Origin: Cristatella mucedo
Taxonomy: Eukaryota > Bryozoa > Phylactolaemata > Cristatellidae
DNA: 64,000 nt
Direction of reading: 5' to 3'
Assembly (NCBI GenBank): GCA_009760855.2
Contig: WPIO01000009.1
Span: forward strand, 703,501 to 767,500
Shown here: piece by piece, positions 12,160-46,210 of the stretch
How the letters are laid out: every line of letters begins with the position of its first letter
How positions within the stretch are numbered: the stretch's first letter is position 1
Made by a program: the position numbers and the translations under genes
The notes under the pieces: generated by a model
What the model was told of the DNA's origin: nothing
The model's database searches: none
Seen by the model: only the letters and a program-made list of their open reading frames with translations

Positions 12160-13030
12160 CAGCATGCACAGCGTCAGCACGCATTAGCACACACAGGACG
12201 AATTAAATGGACCCAACAATTGCTGTGATAAATAAATGCGTTTTTAGTTACTTTTTAAATGTGCTTAAGTCAGAAGATCTGAAGTGAGTTCCAGGCTTTG
12301 GGAGCATACGAACTAAAGGCACGGTCTCCAAAGGATTTTGAGGTTCAGACGAGGTATAGGTAAACGATTAGATTCTGAAAAGCGGGTGGTACGTTGCTTA
12401 TCCCGACAAGGGAATGATCTGCTAGGTAGGCTGGAGCAAAATAATGAAGGGACTTTAAAGTGAGTGATAAAACCTTGAAGTCGATGCGCTGCTTGACTGG
12501 GAGCCAGTGCAGGTCGACAAGAAGTGGTATAATTTGGCAAATACGACTCACGACAGACAAGCCTAGTTGCAGATTTTTATACCAATTGTAAGCAGCTGAT
12601 TGCACAGGCTGGTAGCAATGAGTTCTAGAAGTCAAAACAAGATGTCGCAAATGTGTGGATCAATTTAGATATAGTATGCTTGTCTAAGCAAGCTCGGATT
12701 TTAGAAATTTTATGTAGCTGAAAGTAGGCAGACTTAACTGTGGAGCTGATGTGGTCGTCTGATGAAAATTAACATTAGACTGGACACCTAAGTTGCATGC
12801 AGATTCAACGGGAGATATGCTGCAAAGCCGAATTTGACCATAAGGATGTCCGATTTATGAATCAAACTTAGTTTGCCCATAACTAGTACCTCTGCATAGA
12901 AGTGAAAGCCTAGATTGTGCCTGGCAAGCACATTGGTGAGAGGGAAAGTATAAACCGTGAAAAGAATGGGACCAAGCACAGGTGCCTGAGGTACCCCATA
13001 CTTCAGTGGTTCCTCGGATGGTTTATATTT
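12160..13030 (-). repeat. LINE-A fragment with RT remnant
   Basis: Minus-strand frames contain VLGPILFTVYTFPLTNVL and GFHFYAE, followed after a deletion by the C-terminal domain with [14 protein letters not shown]. The terminal tail is missing at the low-coordinate end. Confidence 0.8.
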
Positions 13031-13290
13031 GTATTATTTATATAATTCATTTATATAGCGCCATAAGAGAACTTAATCTCTATTCAGGTGCTTCACAGAT
13101 GCTGCAACTACCAAATGTTTGGTGGTAATATCAGCAAGCAGTAGGCATAGTATAAACAGGTACGTGCACACGAAGGACGAATCCCGGAGACCCATCAAAT
13201 GCTGCAATAAACAGCTATTTGTCATTTAAACAGGCTGCAGCAGGAACCTGCTGCAGCGACAGATAATACAGATAACCAATGTGTTATTAT
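13030..13290 (-). repeat. LINE-A-like 3' tail
   Basis: TTTATATAGCGCCATAAGAGAACTTAATCTC and following bases are the reversed LINE-A terminal hairpin and 3' UTR. It abuts the preceding element, so two insertions are stacked. Confidence 0.6.
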
Positions 13291-13299
13291 TATTATTAT

Positions 13300-13600
13300 T
13301 ATAAATAAAACCCAGAACCGTCAGCACGAAAGAGATAGCCTATTCCATGTCCTACAGGTTGAGTATAAATCGAGAACAGCAAAAGAGCGAGGACAGAACC
13401 TTGTGGGATTCTATGGGTGGCTGGTCTGGTGGATAAGGCCTGACCCCCACGCTACACCGATTGAACACGATCGGACGTGTGATTTAAACCACGCCAGTGC
13501 CTCGTCTGCCAGACCGATCGTTGTTCTCAATCGCTCAAGTAGGATATCGGGATCAATGATATTGAAGGCAGCTGATGAGCAGCACTAGGGCAGTCGGGTC
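13300..13600 (-). repeat. Reverse transcriptase fragment of another LINE family
   Basis: The minus strand reads AAFNIIDPDILLERLRTTIG then LADEALAWFKSHV. An IPQGSVLA-like segment and a degenerate YLFRADG in place of xxYADD follow. Its sequence differs clearly from LINE-A and LINE-B. Confidence 0.6.
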
Positions 13601-13607
13601 AGTTGCT

Positions 13608-13905
13608 CCGTGTTGTGTGTGCCTGCTACTGTTGTCATTAGCTCGAACGCCTCACCTGCAGCCAATGGTTAGGCAACCGACACAGTGCAGCCGCCTACCA
13701 CTAACGTACGGGATATTCCTCAACGAAGGCAGCTATATTCCCTGACTTAGGGCCTTCCTCAGCGCCGATGTTGTGAGAGCCTGCTGCAGTTGTCCTTAGC
13801 TCGAACGCCTCACCTAGGGCCGGTAGTTAGGCATTAGGCACAGATCAGCATCCTGCCACTAATGAACAGGATATTACCCGACGAAGCTATATTCTCCGAC
13901 TTTTA
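13608..13905. repeat. Two-copy direct duplication, period about 158 bases
   Basis: The block GCTCGAACGCCTCACCT occurs at 13641 and again at 13799. The flanking segments (TTGTCATTAG / TTGTCCTTAG, GGATATTCCTCAACGAAG / GGATATTACCCGACGAAG) line up with the same spacing. Confidence 0.75.
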
Positions 13906-14055
13906 AATAACAATTAGCTGATTCAGCAACCTCAATAATATAGCGGAAGAAAAACCTTAACAGTAATCACCACTGCTTGCAGTAGGCGATAAGGATCGAC
14001 CACTGCAGGACTCGAAACCACGATATGGTTCGTGAAGAGCAAGCACCTTACCTCC
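13905..14055 (-). repeat. SINE-2 copy
   Basis: Reversed, it reads TAAGGTGCTTGCTCTTCACG, box-B-like GGTTTCGAGTCCTGCAGTGG, then a GAATCAGCTA tail. It is colinear with the copy at 34745. Confidence 0.65.
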
Positions 14056-15539
14056 TGGGAACCCAGGGACTTTAAGGCACTGTAGGCATTGCACGATGCT
14101 AGGGGTTTACCCACCAAATTCCTAGCAATTTCGCTTCCGAGTTCTCGTGCTATAGCCTCAAATGGCCGGGCCAGCCAGTCTTTCTATGCCTTTAAACGGC
14201 GACACTTCTGCCATTTCCACCAACATGCTTCGCGAAACTTCGTAGTACCCGGACATACTGAGGGGATATTTATTGTATAGATACATACTCGCTCGAACTG
14301 CGACCTCATCCCTTGAGCAAGGAGTTTTCGAAGACATTGCCTCGTTTTGGCCAACCCCATTTCCTACTGGAAATAACTGGGTCAGCCCCCTCTTTGGGAG
14401 CCGCTGTTCGATGTTAGCTGGTCTGCCGATCTCTGTCTCGGGCAATCTGAAAGTTTTCTTGGTCATGAGCTCCTACCTTGTGCGATCAGGGCAGTAGAAT
14501 CTTTACCAAACCATTGAAGTCAACACTTGCACGTGGCCAGCTAGCTCACTCGAGTCTCGGACGCCTAGGTGGGTGGAGGGATTGTGAGTGGTGGGTGAAG
14601 GGACACTGGCATTGTGTATGTGTGTGATTATGTGTGAGTGTTTGTGTGTGTGTGTGTGTGTGCGCGAGCGTGCATGGTCCTAGTGAGAGAATAGAGCTTC
14701 GTGTTCGTGTAGTCTCGGTTAGGGAGCACATGCTCGGTGGAACAATGAACCGGGAAGCAATGGCATCTGCAGATGCCACTGGGAGCCTGAACAGGCTTCG
14801 ATACTCGCGACCATGAGTGTGTGGGCCCTAGTCTGGTTTTGCCCAAGCCTGAAGCGGACGTCCCCTTTGAAGGGACGGTGTTTTCCTTGCAATATCACTC
14901 TATATATACATAGATATAGCTCAGTGTGTTTGTCGAACCGAGTGTGCGCGAGCAGAGTCGAGAGATAAAACCTGACTAGACAGGCCGCGACGTTGTATGC
15001 CTGCAAATAAATTTTGATAACATCCCCCATCCCTGCTTAATAATTCGGGTTCAGCACATGTCCGCGACCCCATGACCCTAGTAACGATAACTAGTATAGC
15101 ACATCAAACGCTCAAGGAATGCTCATGGCGAGGCGATCTACTTATTGTGAACCGAGTTCACCAAACCGACATTTGGAAGGGGGTTGGTTACGCCTGCCCC
15201 ACCGGAAAACGTTGGTGTTCGCACAACTTGCCTCCTATGGGCAACTAAAAAGCTTAGAAATCAATGTAAGAGCACACTGAAAAATACAGAGCCACTATTT
15301 ATCTATGAGACGTCAAAATTACAATTGGGTTTGTTTATCACATGCTCCTCTTGAACCTTTTAAAATTCGTGCACAAATTTCGATCTCTTTTAGTCACTGG
15401 CATTCAATCATCCTTGTCAGCCCAAAATATTTTCACAAAGCAATCGTGAACACTGAACCAAGTGTTAATGGCAAACGCTTGTTTTCAATTATTTTTCATT
15501 CATTTCCAAAGACAAACATCAAGCTTATTCAGCTATACT
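14056..15539. other. Intergenic stretch, no gene recognised
   Basis: It contains a short (TG)n at 14641-14663, a minus-strand open frame at 14158-14466 of unknown nature, and AT-rich sequence. No exon with both splice signals and family similarity was seen. Confidence 0.4.
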
Positions 15540-15695
15540 TTCTTGCTTTCTCTTTTATTTTGGGTGAGATTAAGTCTGTTGGCCACCGTAAGTGTACCAA
15601 AATGTGCTGAAGCTTTGACTACCGTATAGAAAAAACGAAAACTCCAGCATAACGTCCACCTGGTCTTCGTGACTTGGTGGAGTTACAGCTAGTGA
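15540..15695 (+). repeat. LINE-B 3' tail
   Basis: TGGGTGAGATTAAGTCTGTTGGCCACCG and the later GACTTGGTGGAGTTACAG match the LINE-B terminal segment at 21690-21830. Confidence 0.7.
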
Positions 15696-16815
15696 TTAAA
15701 GAGTAGATAGATAGAGGAGGCTTTCCTTAGACACAGGACTTAAGTTATAGGGGCAAATACTCCATGGGAAACCAATTAGCAAATTCAGGAAGGGTGAAGT
15801 GCAAAATCTCACTAAGAAGCTCACCGCTAATCGCATTGACGTCTTTAAATATTGATTAGGTTAAGTACTGCTGCAGAAAGTGCGTACACGAAGTCTCGTT
15901 GGTTCAATCAATGGCTGTGAATAAATAAATTAACTTCTGCTGCAACTAGGTCAAAGATGAGCCAAAATTTTCTACAGTCACTTAGGCCAGCAGACATGTC
16001 GACATGAATCGCGAGTGACTTAAAAGTGGTAAATAGCCAATAAATGCACAACAAACAGCTGAACAAGACTACTGAAGTTAAATCGGTGAACTAGGTCTCT
16101 TGGTAACCAACCAACGATAAACAGCACATTGGGATCGTTTTTCTCTGGCAACAATACCTTGACCAAAATCAATCACTGTCAGGCATACAGACGAGACCCA
16201 AAAGCAGCAATTCTTGCTATGCTGTTGCCTACCGCGAAGCAGTCAGAAAGAAACAGTCGTTCGTTTTTGAGGTCAGTCCTGTTCATGACCGACCAAAAGT
16301 AGTATCCCAATCTTAAGTCAGATTCATATTTGCTGCACAATTTATTTTTGAAGTTTTTGTAGATTTCTGCCTTATTGAAAACATTCCTATTTTGAGCTCT
16401 CAGTGAAAACCATAAAACGACTCACAATGAATGCATATTTAATTAAATCTAAAAAGTACCAATATAACATATGACAGCACCAAATACGCGGAGCCGGCAC
16501 AGCTTCAAATAAAATGAGACAGCACAGTTCCAGCACGAACTCTGTAAACTAAGTGTAGCAGACCCGGCCAATCTCGAGTTTTGCAGCCGATGCCGTGCCA
16601 ATAACAAACTGCTAAGCGATCGCACATTAAGTAGCTACAGCACCACACTAACAGTGTTCGTCACCAACGTCTTTGGTAGAACGAACCATAGGAGTATGCT
16701 CTCAGCTGTGCTGTGAAGTGGACGAACCATAATCACATTTGTCTCACGTCCAATCATCTTCATGCCAAATCCATGACATGATACCTCAAGCTTAGGATCA
16801 GCAGCATGCATGCCG

Positions 16816-38690
<21,875 letters not shown>

Positions 38691-38954
38691 CTGCAATAAA
38701 ATGGCATTACAGTAAGTAACAGCTAAATATGTTAAAATGAGTAACGGCTAAATCTGCAGCAACAAATGGAAGTGATCCAACATTGAGGGCGAACAGAATG
38801 TCGCTGAAAGTTCTACTATGAAGAGACTTGCAAGCCTAGATCGGAGAAAGAAAAGTCACAAAAACACTCGGACAAGTAAAGCTGCTGATTTTCGGCTACC
38901 TAATAATCTAGTATTTCGCTCCGGACAAGCACGATACGCTTTCGACCCTCATCG

Positions 38955-39310
38955 GCCCGTTCCTCCGCTTAAAGACAGTTGGCGACAGAAGCTTTAGCTC
39001 TGCAGGTCCTAGACTGTGGAACTCGCTTCCACAATTCTTACGCAACGACAACTGCTCTCCTACTGCCGACTATGGCACATCTTTTTCAGCGGTCCTGTGC
39101 TGCTACTTCCATGCTACTCACTACCTCAACTGCTCTCCTGAAGCTGCTATGCTTCCCACTTTCTCTTTGTTGCGTGAGACAAAGTCTGTTGGCTACCGAA
39201 TGCGTACCGAAAGCCGCTTAGGCTGTGAGTGCGCTATACAAAACTCTCCTGCGTAACACCCACGTGGTCTTTATGACTTTGTGGAGTTACAGACGGAGAT
39301 ACATTACATC
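38955..39310 (+). repeat. LINE-B 3' part
   Basis: CCTCCGCTTAAAGACAGTTGGCGACAGAAGC through CTTTGTGGAGTTACAGACGG is close to 21480-21815. Confidence 0.85.
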
Positions 39311-39857
39311 GGCCATCTGGAACGTTATTACTCGAGTCTGCAAGGTGGGTCTTCGACAAAATAATGATTTAGTATAGGGGGATATAGAGTTATTGGTTAT
39401 GGAAATAACTCTACCATAGTTGGGTTTGATGTACGAAGAAGCAGTGCTTGCGGACAGGACTACTGGGTGGGAGTGGAGGCTTGGGGCAGTCAAGGAAATG
39501 GGATGCACCTACGAGATTCGTTGACCACTTCTAGGCAGGCAGAATACTAGTCAGACAGTAACATATCCGGGCTATGCAGAACTAGACAGCTGTGCACACC
39601 CACCGTCCGCTCGAGACATGGGGTAGCGGGCCTCCACTTAGCGGCGCCAGCAAGCCGGCAGCTAGCAAGCCGACAGAGCGCGGCCATCATCGCCTGATCA
39701 TGTGACAAAACGGCACGTGACAGCATTAAAGGCCTGTGGCCGGGTGGAGTAGCATCTCAGGTCTGATCGGGTGGAGCCTAAGGGGGGGGGGGGTAAGAGG
39801 AGTTGGAGAAAGAGGGGAGTGAGAAGGGGGAAAGAAGGGAAGGTGCGAGCGAGCGAG

Positions 39858-40155
<298 letters not shown>

Positions 40156-40394
40156 GATGAGAGGAGGCGAATTCACTTGGCTCTGACGATGTTCTCATTC
40201 CGCAATAGCATACACTAAAATGCTCCTTTAAGGCACCTGTGCTGCTATACTTCTTCGGATACTACTCTACAGTGCTATGTCAGCCAAGACAATAGTAATT
40301 CGAGTTGCAATACGACACGTGCTATATTGGCAAACCGTTTGTCAGCACCCGGCGTCGCAGAAAAACCAGACGCTTTTTTGAGGCACGAGTGATT

Positions 40395-41275
40395 AGGAAA
40401 TGTAATGTAATGTATCTCCGTCTGAAACTTCACAAAGTCATAAAGACCACGTGGGTGTTATGCAGGAGAGTTTTGTATAGCGCACTCACAGCCTAAGCGG
40501 CTTTCGGTACGCATTTGGTAGCCAACTGACTTCGCCTCACGCAACAAAGAGAAAGTGGGAAGCATAGCAGCTTCAGGAGAGCAGTTGAGGTAGTGAGTAG
40601 CGTGGAATTAGCAGCTCAGGACCACTGAAAAGGATGAGCCATAGTCGGCAGCAGGAGAGTAGTTGTCGTTGCGTAAGAATTGTGGAAGTGAGTTCCACAG
40701 TCTAGGACCTGCAGAGCTAAAGCTTCTGTTGCCAACGGTCTGTAAGCGGAGGAATGGGACAGCTAATTTATTGTCCACACAGGACCTGAGGGCGTGAATT
40801 GGCTGAAACTGATGCAGCAGTTCAGCTAGGTACGAAAGAGCCAAGCCGTGGCGGGCCTTGTGGGTCAGCGTAAGAACCTTGCTCTGAATCCGTTGGTCAA
40901 CCGGCATCAATACGAGCTCTTTTAGCAAAGGAGACACGTCCTCAAACTTCTGGGACTTGAAGACTAGCCTTGCAGCCATATTCATAGTCAGCTGCAGTGG
41001 CCCATTCGCTGTTTTTGGTTGCCCAGCCAATAGGAAATTGCAATAATTAAGCCGAGACATAACTAAGGAGCTAGTTAAATTTTTTGCAAGCCACTGTGGA
41101 AGACAGCTCCTAATCTTGGATAGGGATCGGACGCCATGGCTAGCTGCAGAAGCAGTCTTCTGAATGAAGCTTTTAAAATTGAGGCAGCTGTCGAAAACGA
41201 CACCTAAATTTCGACCATGTGAAAGCGTACATTGTACGTAAGGACAAAACTGAGCTGAAATCTGTGACCTAGCAT
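40395..41275 (-). repeat. LINE-B, best-preserved copy
   Basis: The long minus-strand frame 40608-41513 encodes the ORF2 C-terminal domain: GRNLGVVFDSCLNFKSFIQK, MSRLNYCNFLLAGQP, NMAARLVF, LMPVDQRIQSKVLTLTHKA, GLALSYLAELLHQFQP and AGPRLWNSLPQFLRND. The 3' UTR runs to 40395. The N-terminal 80 or so codons of the frame are not LINE-B. Confidence 0.88.
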
Positions 41276-41590
41276 AATAGTTTGCTTGCACAGCACCCTC
41301 AGAGAAGCAAATCTCTATCCATGCTAACTCATGAAGAGAAAGGCAGTAATCGAGCGGTGATGGCAAGCAAGTTACCATACTTAGAGACACCGCCATACAC
41401 AGACAAGTATACAGAAGCACGCAAGAAGACGAGCAGGACCACTGGTTAGTATGACCCCTGGTCAATAGCGTGCAACGAATCATGCAGAGGTAAGCTTCAA
41501 AGCAGTTTAACACTCAAATCATACAGGAATAAAAAAAAGACAAGTTCGCTGGGATGCAGTGAAAGCTGAGTGGAACAGATGCATCTTCAA
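41275..41590 (-). repeat. LINE-C 3' fragment
   Basis: AGCACCCTCAGAGAAGCAAATCTC, GAAGCACGCAAGAAGACGAGC and GACAAGTTCGCTGG match 120-250. Confidence 0.65.
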
Positions 41591-41639
41591 CTGAGATGCA
41601 TACGACGAAAGTGGATGCAGGTTGTGACAATAGCCAGAA

Positions 41640-42540
41640 GTCAGCTCTACACTTAAATGAAATCCTGATAACTACAAAAACATCTATTAGTGTAAGAGAA
41701 ACGGCGAGGCGAATCGAAGCCGACGAGCGGGATGTTTAAGGGCGAACCCAAAGCGAGCAAGCAAGTCGGATAGGTAGAAGGAAGGACCTTGGAGACGAAT
41801 TGATGCTTGTTAGCAAGCCAATGAGGCTCGAGCGGAAGTGGCGTTATGTGGCAACTACATCGCTGACGGCAGACCTGATGAGCAGCTGAGTTTTGCATCC
41901 GTCGCTGATGGTTAAAGGTAGGGCGGGCCAGGAGTATTCCCGATGCGATGTCGTCAATGAGCGAAGTAGTTTGGCTTATAGCTTTCTTTAAGTAGATCCC
42001 AATCTAGGCTCCTCACTCCTCACCTGAAAGTAGGCCAATTAGACATCGTGGGCAATCTCTCCTTCCAACGACAGATCGTTCTGTAGCAGCGTGAGCCCAG
42101 ATTATGGGAAGGGATCGCAGGAGCGCGATGCTAGACGAAGCATTCTCGAGGGCGAGGTGGGAGGCTTTCTCATTCATATCATGTCAGCCTTGTCGCCGCA
42201 AAACTTCCGGGAGGCTGTGTTAATTTAAGTGAGACTGTCGTCGATGCAGGTTGCAAGGGAGATAAGTGTGTTGGAAGTGGAGCAAGGCTGAGAAAGATCA
42301 ACGGATAGATAGAGCTGGCTCTCTAGGCTTGTTGGCTATTTTCGATAGCCCAGCCAGAGCTTAATTACAGTGGTCCAGTCTAAGCAAAACCAAGGCATAT
42401 AGCAAGATATTTAGCCAGCCACTGGGGTAGGTATCCTATAATCTTGGATAGGGATAACAATGTGGACTAACGATGGACCCTCGTCCTGAAGGAAACTTGT
42501 AAGCATCAAGCAGATGTCAACGAGGACACTAAACGACCGT
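41640..42540 (-). repeat. Mixed old LINE fragments
   Basis: 41653-41898 reversed reads MQNSAAHQVCRQRCSCHITP (LINE-A/C C-terminal domain). 42345-42540 matches LINE-B (CCCAGCCAGAGCTTAATTAC, ATAATCTTGGATAGGG). Both are badly decayed. Confidence 0.6.
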
Positions 42541-42589
42541 GATGATGCTTGGCTGCTTTACTGGCATAAGTCACCATAAGTATCCAGTA

Positions 42590-43240
42590 ATAAAAATAAT
42601 ACATTTGATCTAGCAATCTTAGAGAACTCAATCTCTTTCTAGGCATTTCGTATTTGCCTCAAAGGATGCACTATCCAATAGTCAGTGGTAGCATGCTCAA
42701 TAGACAAAAAGAATAACATGGTTAGGGGTGACATGCACGGACGGGTTCAGCATGCAAGTATGGTTAGTGGCAGCATGCACAGTGTCAGCACGCATAAGCA
42801 CATAAAGGTCAAATCACAGGGACCCACTAAATGTTGTGATACATCGATACATTTTTAGTTTCTTTTTAAATGTGGTCAAGTCAGAAGATGTCGTGATACA
42901 AGTCGGAAGTGAGTTCCGGGCTCTGGGAGCATACGAACTAAAGGCACGGTCTCCATAGGATTTGAGGTTTGTACGAGGTATAAGTAAATGATTAAATTCC
43001 GAAAAGTAGGTGGTACGATGCTGGCCTGGTGGAGGGGGGGGGGGAGTAGAGCTGACAGGTAGGCTGGAACCAAAGAATGAAGGGACCTAAAAGTGAGTGA
43101 CGAAACCTTGAAGTCTATGCGTTGTTTGACTGGGGACCAAGTGCAGGTGGGCGAGAAGTGGTGTGAAGTGGCAACTTCGGCCCTCACGACAGACAAGGCT
43201 AGTTGCAGAGTTTTGCCCCAGCTAGGTCGCCATCGGTATC
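42590..43240 (-). repeat. LINE-A fragment
   Basis: (AAT)n-like start, reversed hairpin, 3' UTR, then GAGTTCCGGGCTCTGGGAGC and TTGACTGGGGACCAAG coding segments. A G-run lies at about 43028. Confidence 0.85.
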
Positions 43241-43985
43241 CAATGTTTATCACTCGGCAATGCAAGATAGAAATGTTGTTGCAATTAAGTAGGAAAATCA
43301 TGCCGGACTCCTTTTTATAGTAGCTTTATATCCTTACAGAGTAACATGCAATGATCGTAAACAATCTGAGATCGTGCTACTGAAATTGAAATGAGCAATA
43401 GGACGAGGCCAATTTCAAGCGCTATAAAGCCGGTGTCGCATAAAGTTATGCACCGAAGTGGGTTTACTGCACGGGGATAGCGTTTTTTTGAGACTAATTC
43501 CAATATACGCCAGTGAGATCAAAATTACCATGCGAAACCAATAAGGGCGACATGCAGTGTCAATCCTTGTTTAAGGTAACTTGTTTGCGGAAGCGCCGAT
43601 GATTCTGAAAAGCATTTGCCGCGTCTCCAGTGTCTACCTGGCTTTTCAGCAGGGCTACCAGTCTCGGAGCTCGGCTAAAGAGGCTTGCCGGACTGAGTGC
43701 CTTCATTTCGCACGCAATCTGCAATAGCGTCTCTGCAGCGGGAACGTTCGATTACTGCTTTTCTGATCGAGCTAAAAAGCAATTCAAGCAGATCACTCGT
43801 GTCATCTACGAAACTGGTTAGTTTGGGGGACCACAATAGTTTTATAGGGCGCGATCGAGTATTTAGAGTTACTAAAGGTGTCTGTTGCTTTACACATGTC
43901 CGCAGAGGTATTCGAGGTGCATGGCAGTGGTGCTTAGCTTCAGGATTCCACATAGGTACACATAGGTATTGATACAAATAATAAC
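43241..43985. other. No recognised feature
   Basis: Short frames on both strands (for example 43697-43972) lack splice context or similarity. Confidence 0.35.
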
Positions 43986-44965
43986 AATACCTTTGTATAG
44001 CACCCTAAGAGACTAAACCTTTTTACTAGGCACTTTGCATATGTTGGAAACGAAGTATGTCAAGTGGTTAGTCATGACGGCACACTAGGTAAGGCGGCTG
44101 CTCTCTAATCCTGTGGTAGGCGATTCTTTATTGGCGCTGCAAGCGATGGTGGTGGTAGCCTTTAAGACTCTTCAGCCGCCATGCAAAAAGAGGCTGTTAA
44201 ATCAGCTAGTTTTTATACCATGAACAGTATCGGTATGCATAAGCACGCAAAGGATCATTCACAAGGATTCAGCAAATGCTTTGACGAACTAGTGGACTTT
44301 TCGCTTCTTCTGAAACATCGCCAAGTCAGTGATATATTTTGATGTCAGTCGGTAGTGAGTTCCTGGCTTTGGGAGCATTTGAACTTAAGGCACAGTCTCC
44401 AAAGAACTTTAGGTTGGATGGAGGCAAATAAACACTTCAAGTCGAAAGTATTTTGGACGGGTAGACAGGAACAACAGAATGACCGGACGTTAAAATGGGT
44501 GACGTGAACTTGTAGTCAATACACTGCTTAATGGGAAGCGAGTATGCGCCACATGAACGGTGTTTAATTTGACAATCGCGAAGTTCGCGACAGACAAGCG
44601 TGGCTGCAGAGTTTTGCACCGACTGTAAACACTTCTTACTGCACAGGCAGGAAGACTTGCGAGTAGGGAGTTATAGAAGTCTAGGCTGTAAGTCACTACT
44701 GTATGCGAATTAGCTTAGCTGCGCTATGCTTATTTAATCTGACCCGAATTTTTGCAATGCTGTGACGCTAAAAATACGCAGACTTTAGCGTGGAGCTGAT
44801 GCGTTTATCTAGTAAACGGTCGCTTGGAAACTGGACGCGTTTCGTAACGTTGAGTTTTTTCATTGCTTTTCAGTCGGTTTTATCGACGTTTAATTCGAGA
44901 ATGTTTGCTGCAATCCAAGTGCGACTGCTGCAAGGGAGTTGACATAGAGTTGGACCTGCTAGCAG
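43986..44965 (-). repeat. LINE-A/C fragment split by a SINE
   Basis: Reversed tail AGCACCCTAAGAGACTAAACC, then after the SINE at 44095-44215 the 3' UTR resumes (GTATGCATAAGCACGCAAAGG). The C-terminal domain and a WIAANILELNVDKTD scrap of RT follow at about 44900. Confidence 0.75.
44095..44215 (+). repeat. SINE-2 copy nested in a LINE
   Basis: TTCTTTATTGGCGCTGCAAGCGATGGTGG and GAGGCTGTTAAATCAGCTAG. Box B is degraded (CCTGTGGTAGGC). Confidence 0.7.
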
Positions 44966-46162
44966 GTAGGGAGAAATCAATGCACGGTTACAACTGTGTG
45001 TCGACTGTCTGCACAAAAAAGAAAGTTTAAAGTGTGCAAATGTGCCAGTCGAAGGAGCCTTGCGAACGTTGGCTATGGAACTCGAGTCGCTTCCAAAACT
45101 GAAGATAAGCGGGCTAAAGAGCCTTTCCGGCTGGACTTCGTAGAGAAGGCGCCGCCGGTCTTTCTGCCGCGCCCTCAAGGTCCATGGCAATCTCCGATGA
45201 CAAATCCTGGCTATGCCCTCGCTTCGCAGGCTGCTACTTTCGGAGGATGCCACTTTCAAAGCAACTTCTTAGGGCTGGACATCACGTTTTGGCGAAGACG
45301 AATCGGCGCGAAGGCGCAGAGGAGACGACTACGCCCGGCTCCGCACGCACCAACGAGCTGCCGCTGTGACGGGCGACTGCGTGCCCGTGCACTTTTAGCT
45401 GGCGAGGCTCGAACAAGTTGGCAGCTCGCTTCCCACGCTGCTCGGCCGCCTCCCCTCCCCCGCTCGCCATCTTTTGTTCGCGTCGTGCGTCGTCCAGGTC
45501 ATCGTTGTCGTGTCGCGACGTCGTTGGCATGTCTTACCTACCTGTATTTACTCCTGCGGCGGATCCCTGACCCAGAGAGACGTCCCAGCAAAGGTCAGCG
45601 CTCAGCGTCGAGACTGCAACGGAGGAACAGCTTCGCGTCGACAGGGGCGAGGTCGGAGAGCCGATGCTGCAAAGGGCGCGCGCGTCTTCGCGACGGCCGC
45701 TGTCGGCTAGCGGCCAGTCGCGCTCTACCGCGCGACTGGCCGCTGCTCGGCTGAGCTCGCTCGCTCGCGGCGGCCGACATCGTTGACCTCTGCCGGCGGA
45801 GTCGCGCCGCTCGCGTCGGAATCTGCTCGAGCGATCGCCGCGGAGACGGCCAGCCGGCCGAGCGTTCTCTTTGCGCAATCTCGGCCCCACTCCGGCCCGG
45901 TAGTGTGGCGAGGCGGCGGGCGGGCTCGCGCTGTCTCACTCGTCGGGAGGCGAGCAGCCCGGCGACGGCGCGCGCCTTGCTCGTCGCGCGCCTTCGGGCC
46001 TGCTCGGGCAGCGAGCGCTTCGATCGAGCGAGCGCTTCGCCGCCCTGCGCGGCGGCGAAGCGAGGGCACGAGAGGGCGCGGAGCGAGGCGGCCCGCGGGC
46101 GGCGAAGCGAGGGCCTCCCCGCCCGCGAGGCTTCTCTCCGCTCGCGAGCTAGCGCTTCCTCC

Positions 46163-46210
46163 ACCGGCAACGGCGGCGGCGGCGGCGGCGGCGGCAGCGA
46201 CGGCGGCGTT
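46163..46210 (+). repeat. (CGG)n trinucleotide tract
   Basis: About nine near-perfect CGG units plus variants inside the CpG island. Confidence 0.85.

Noticed and set aside
14580-15050. Possible solo LTR (TATA-like run at 14900, AATAAA at 15005)
   Set aside because: No TG..CA ends with target duplication, no primer-binding site, no second copy in the window.
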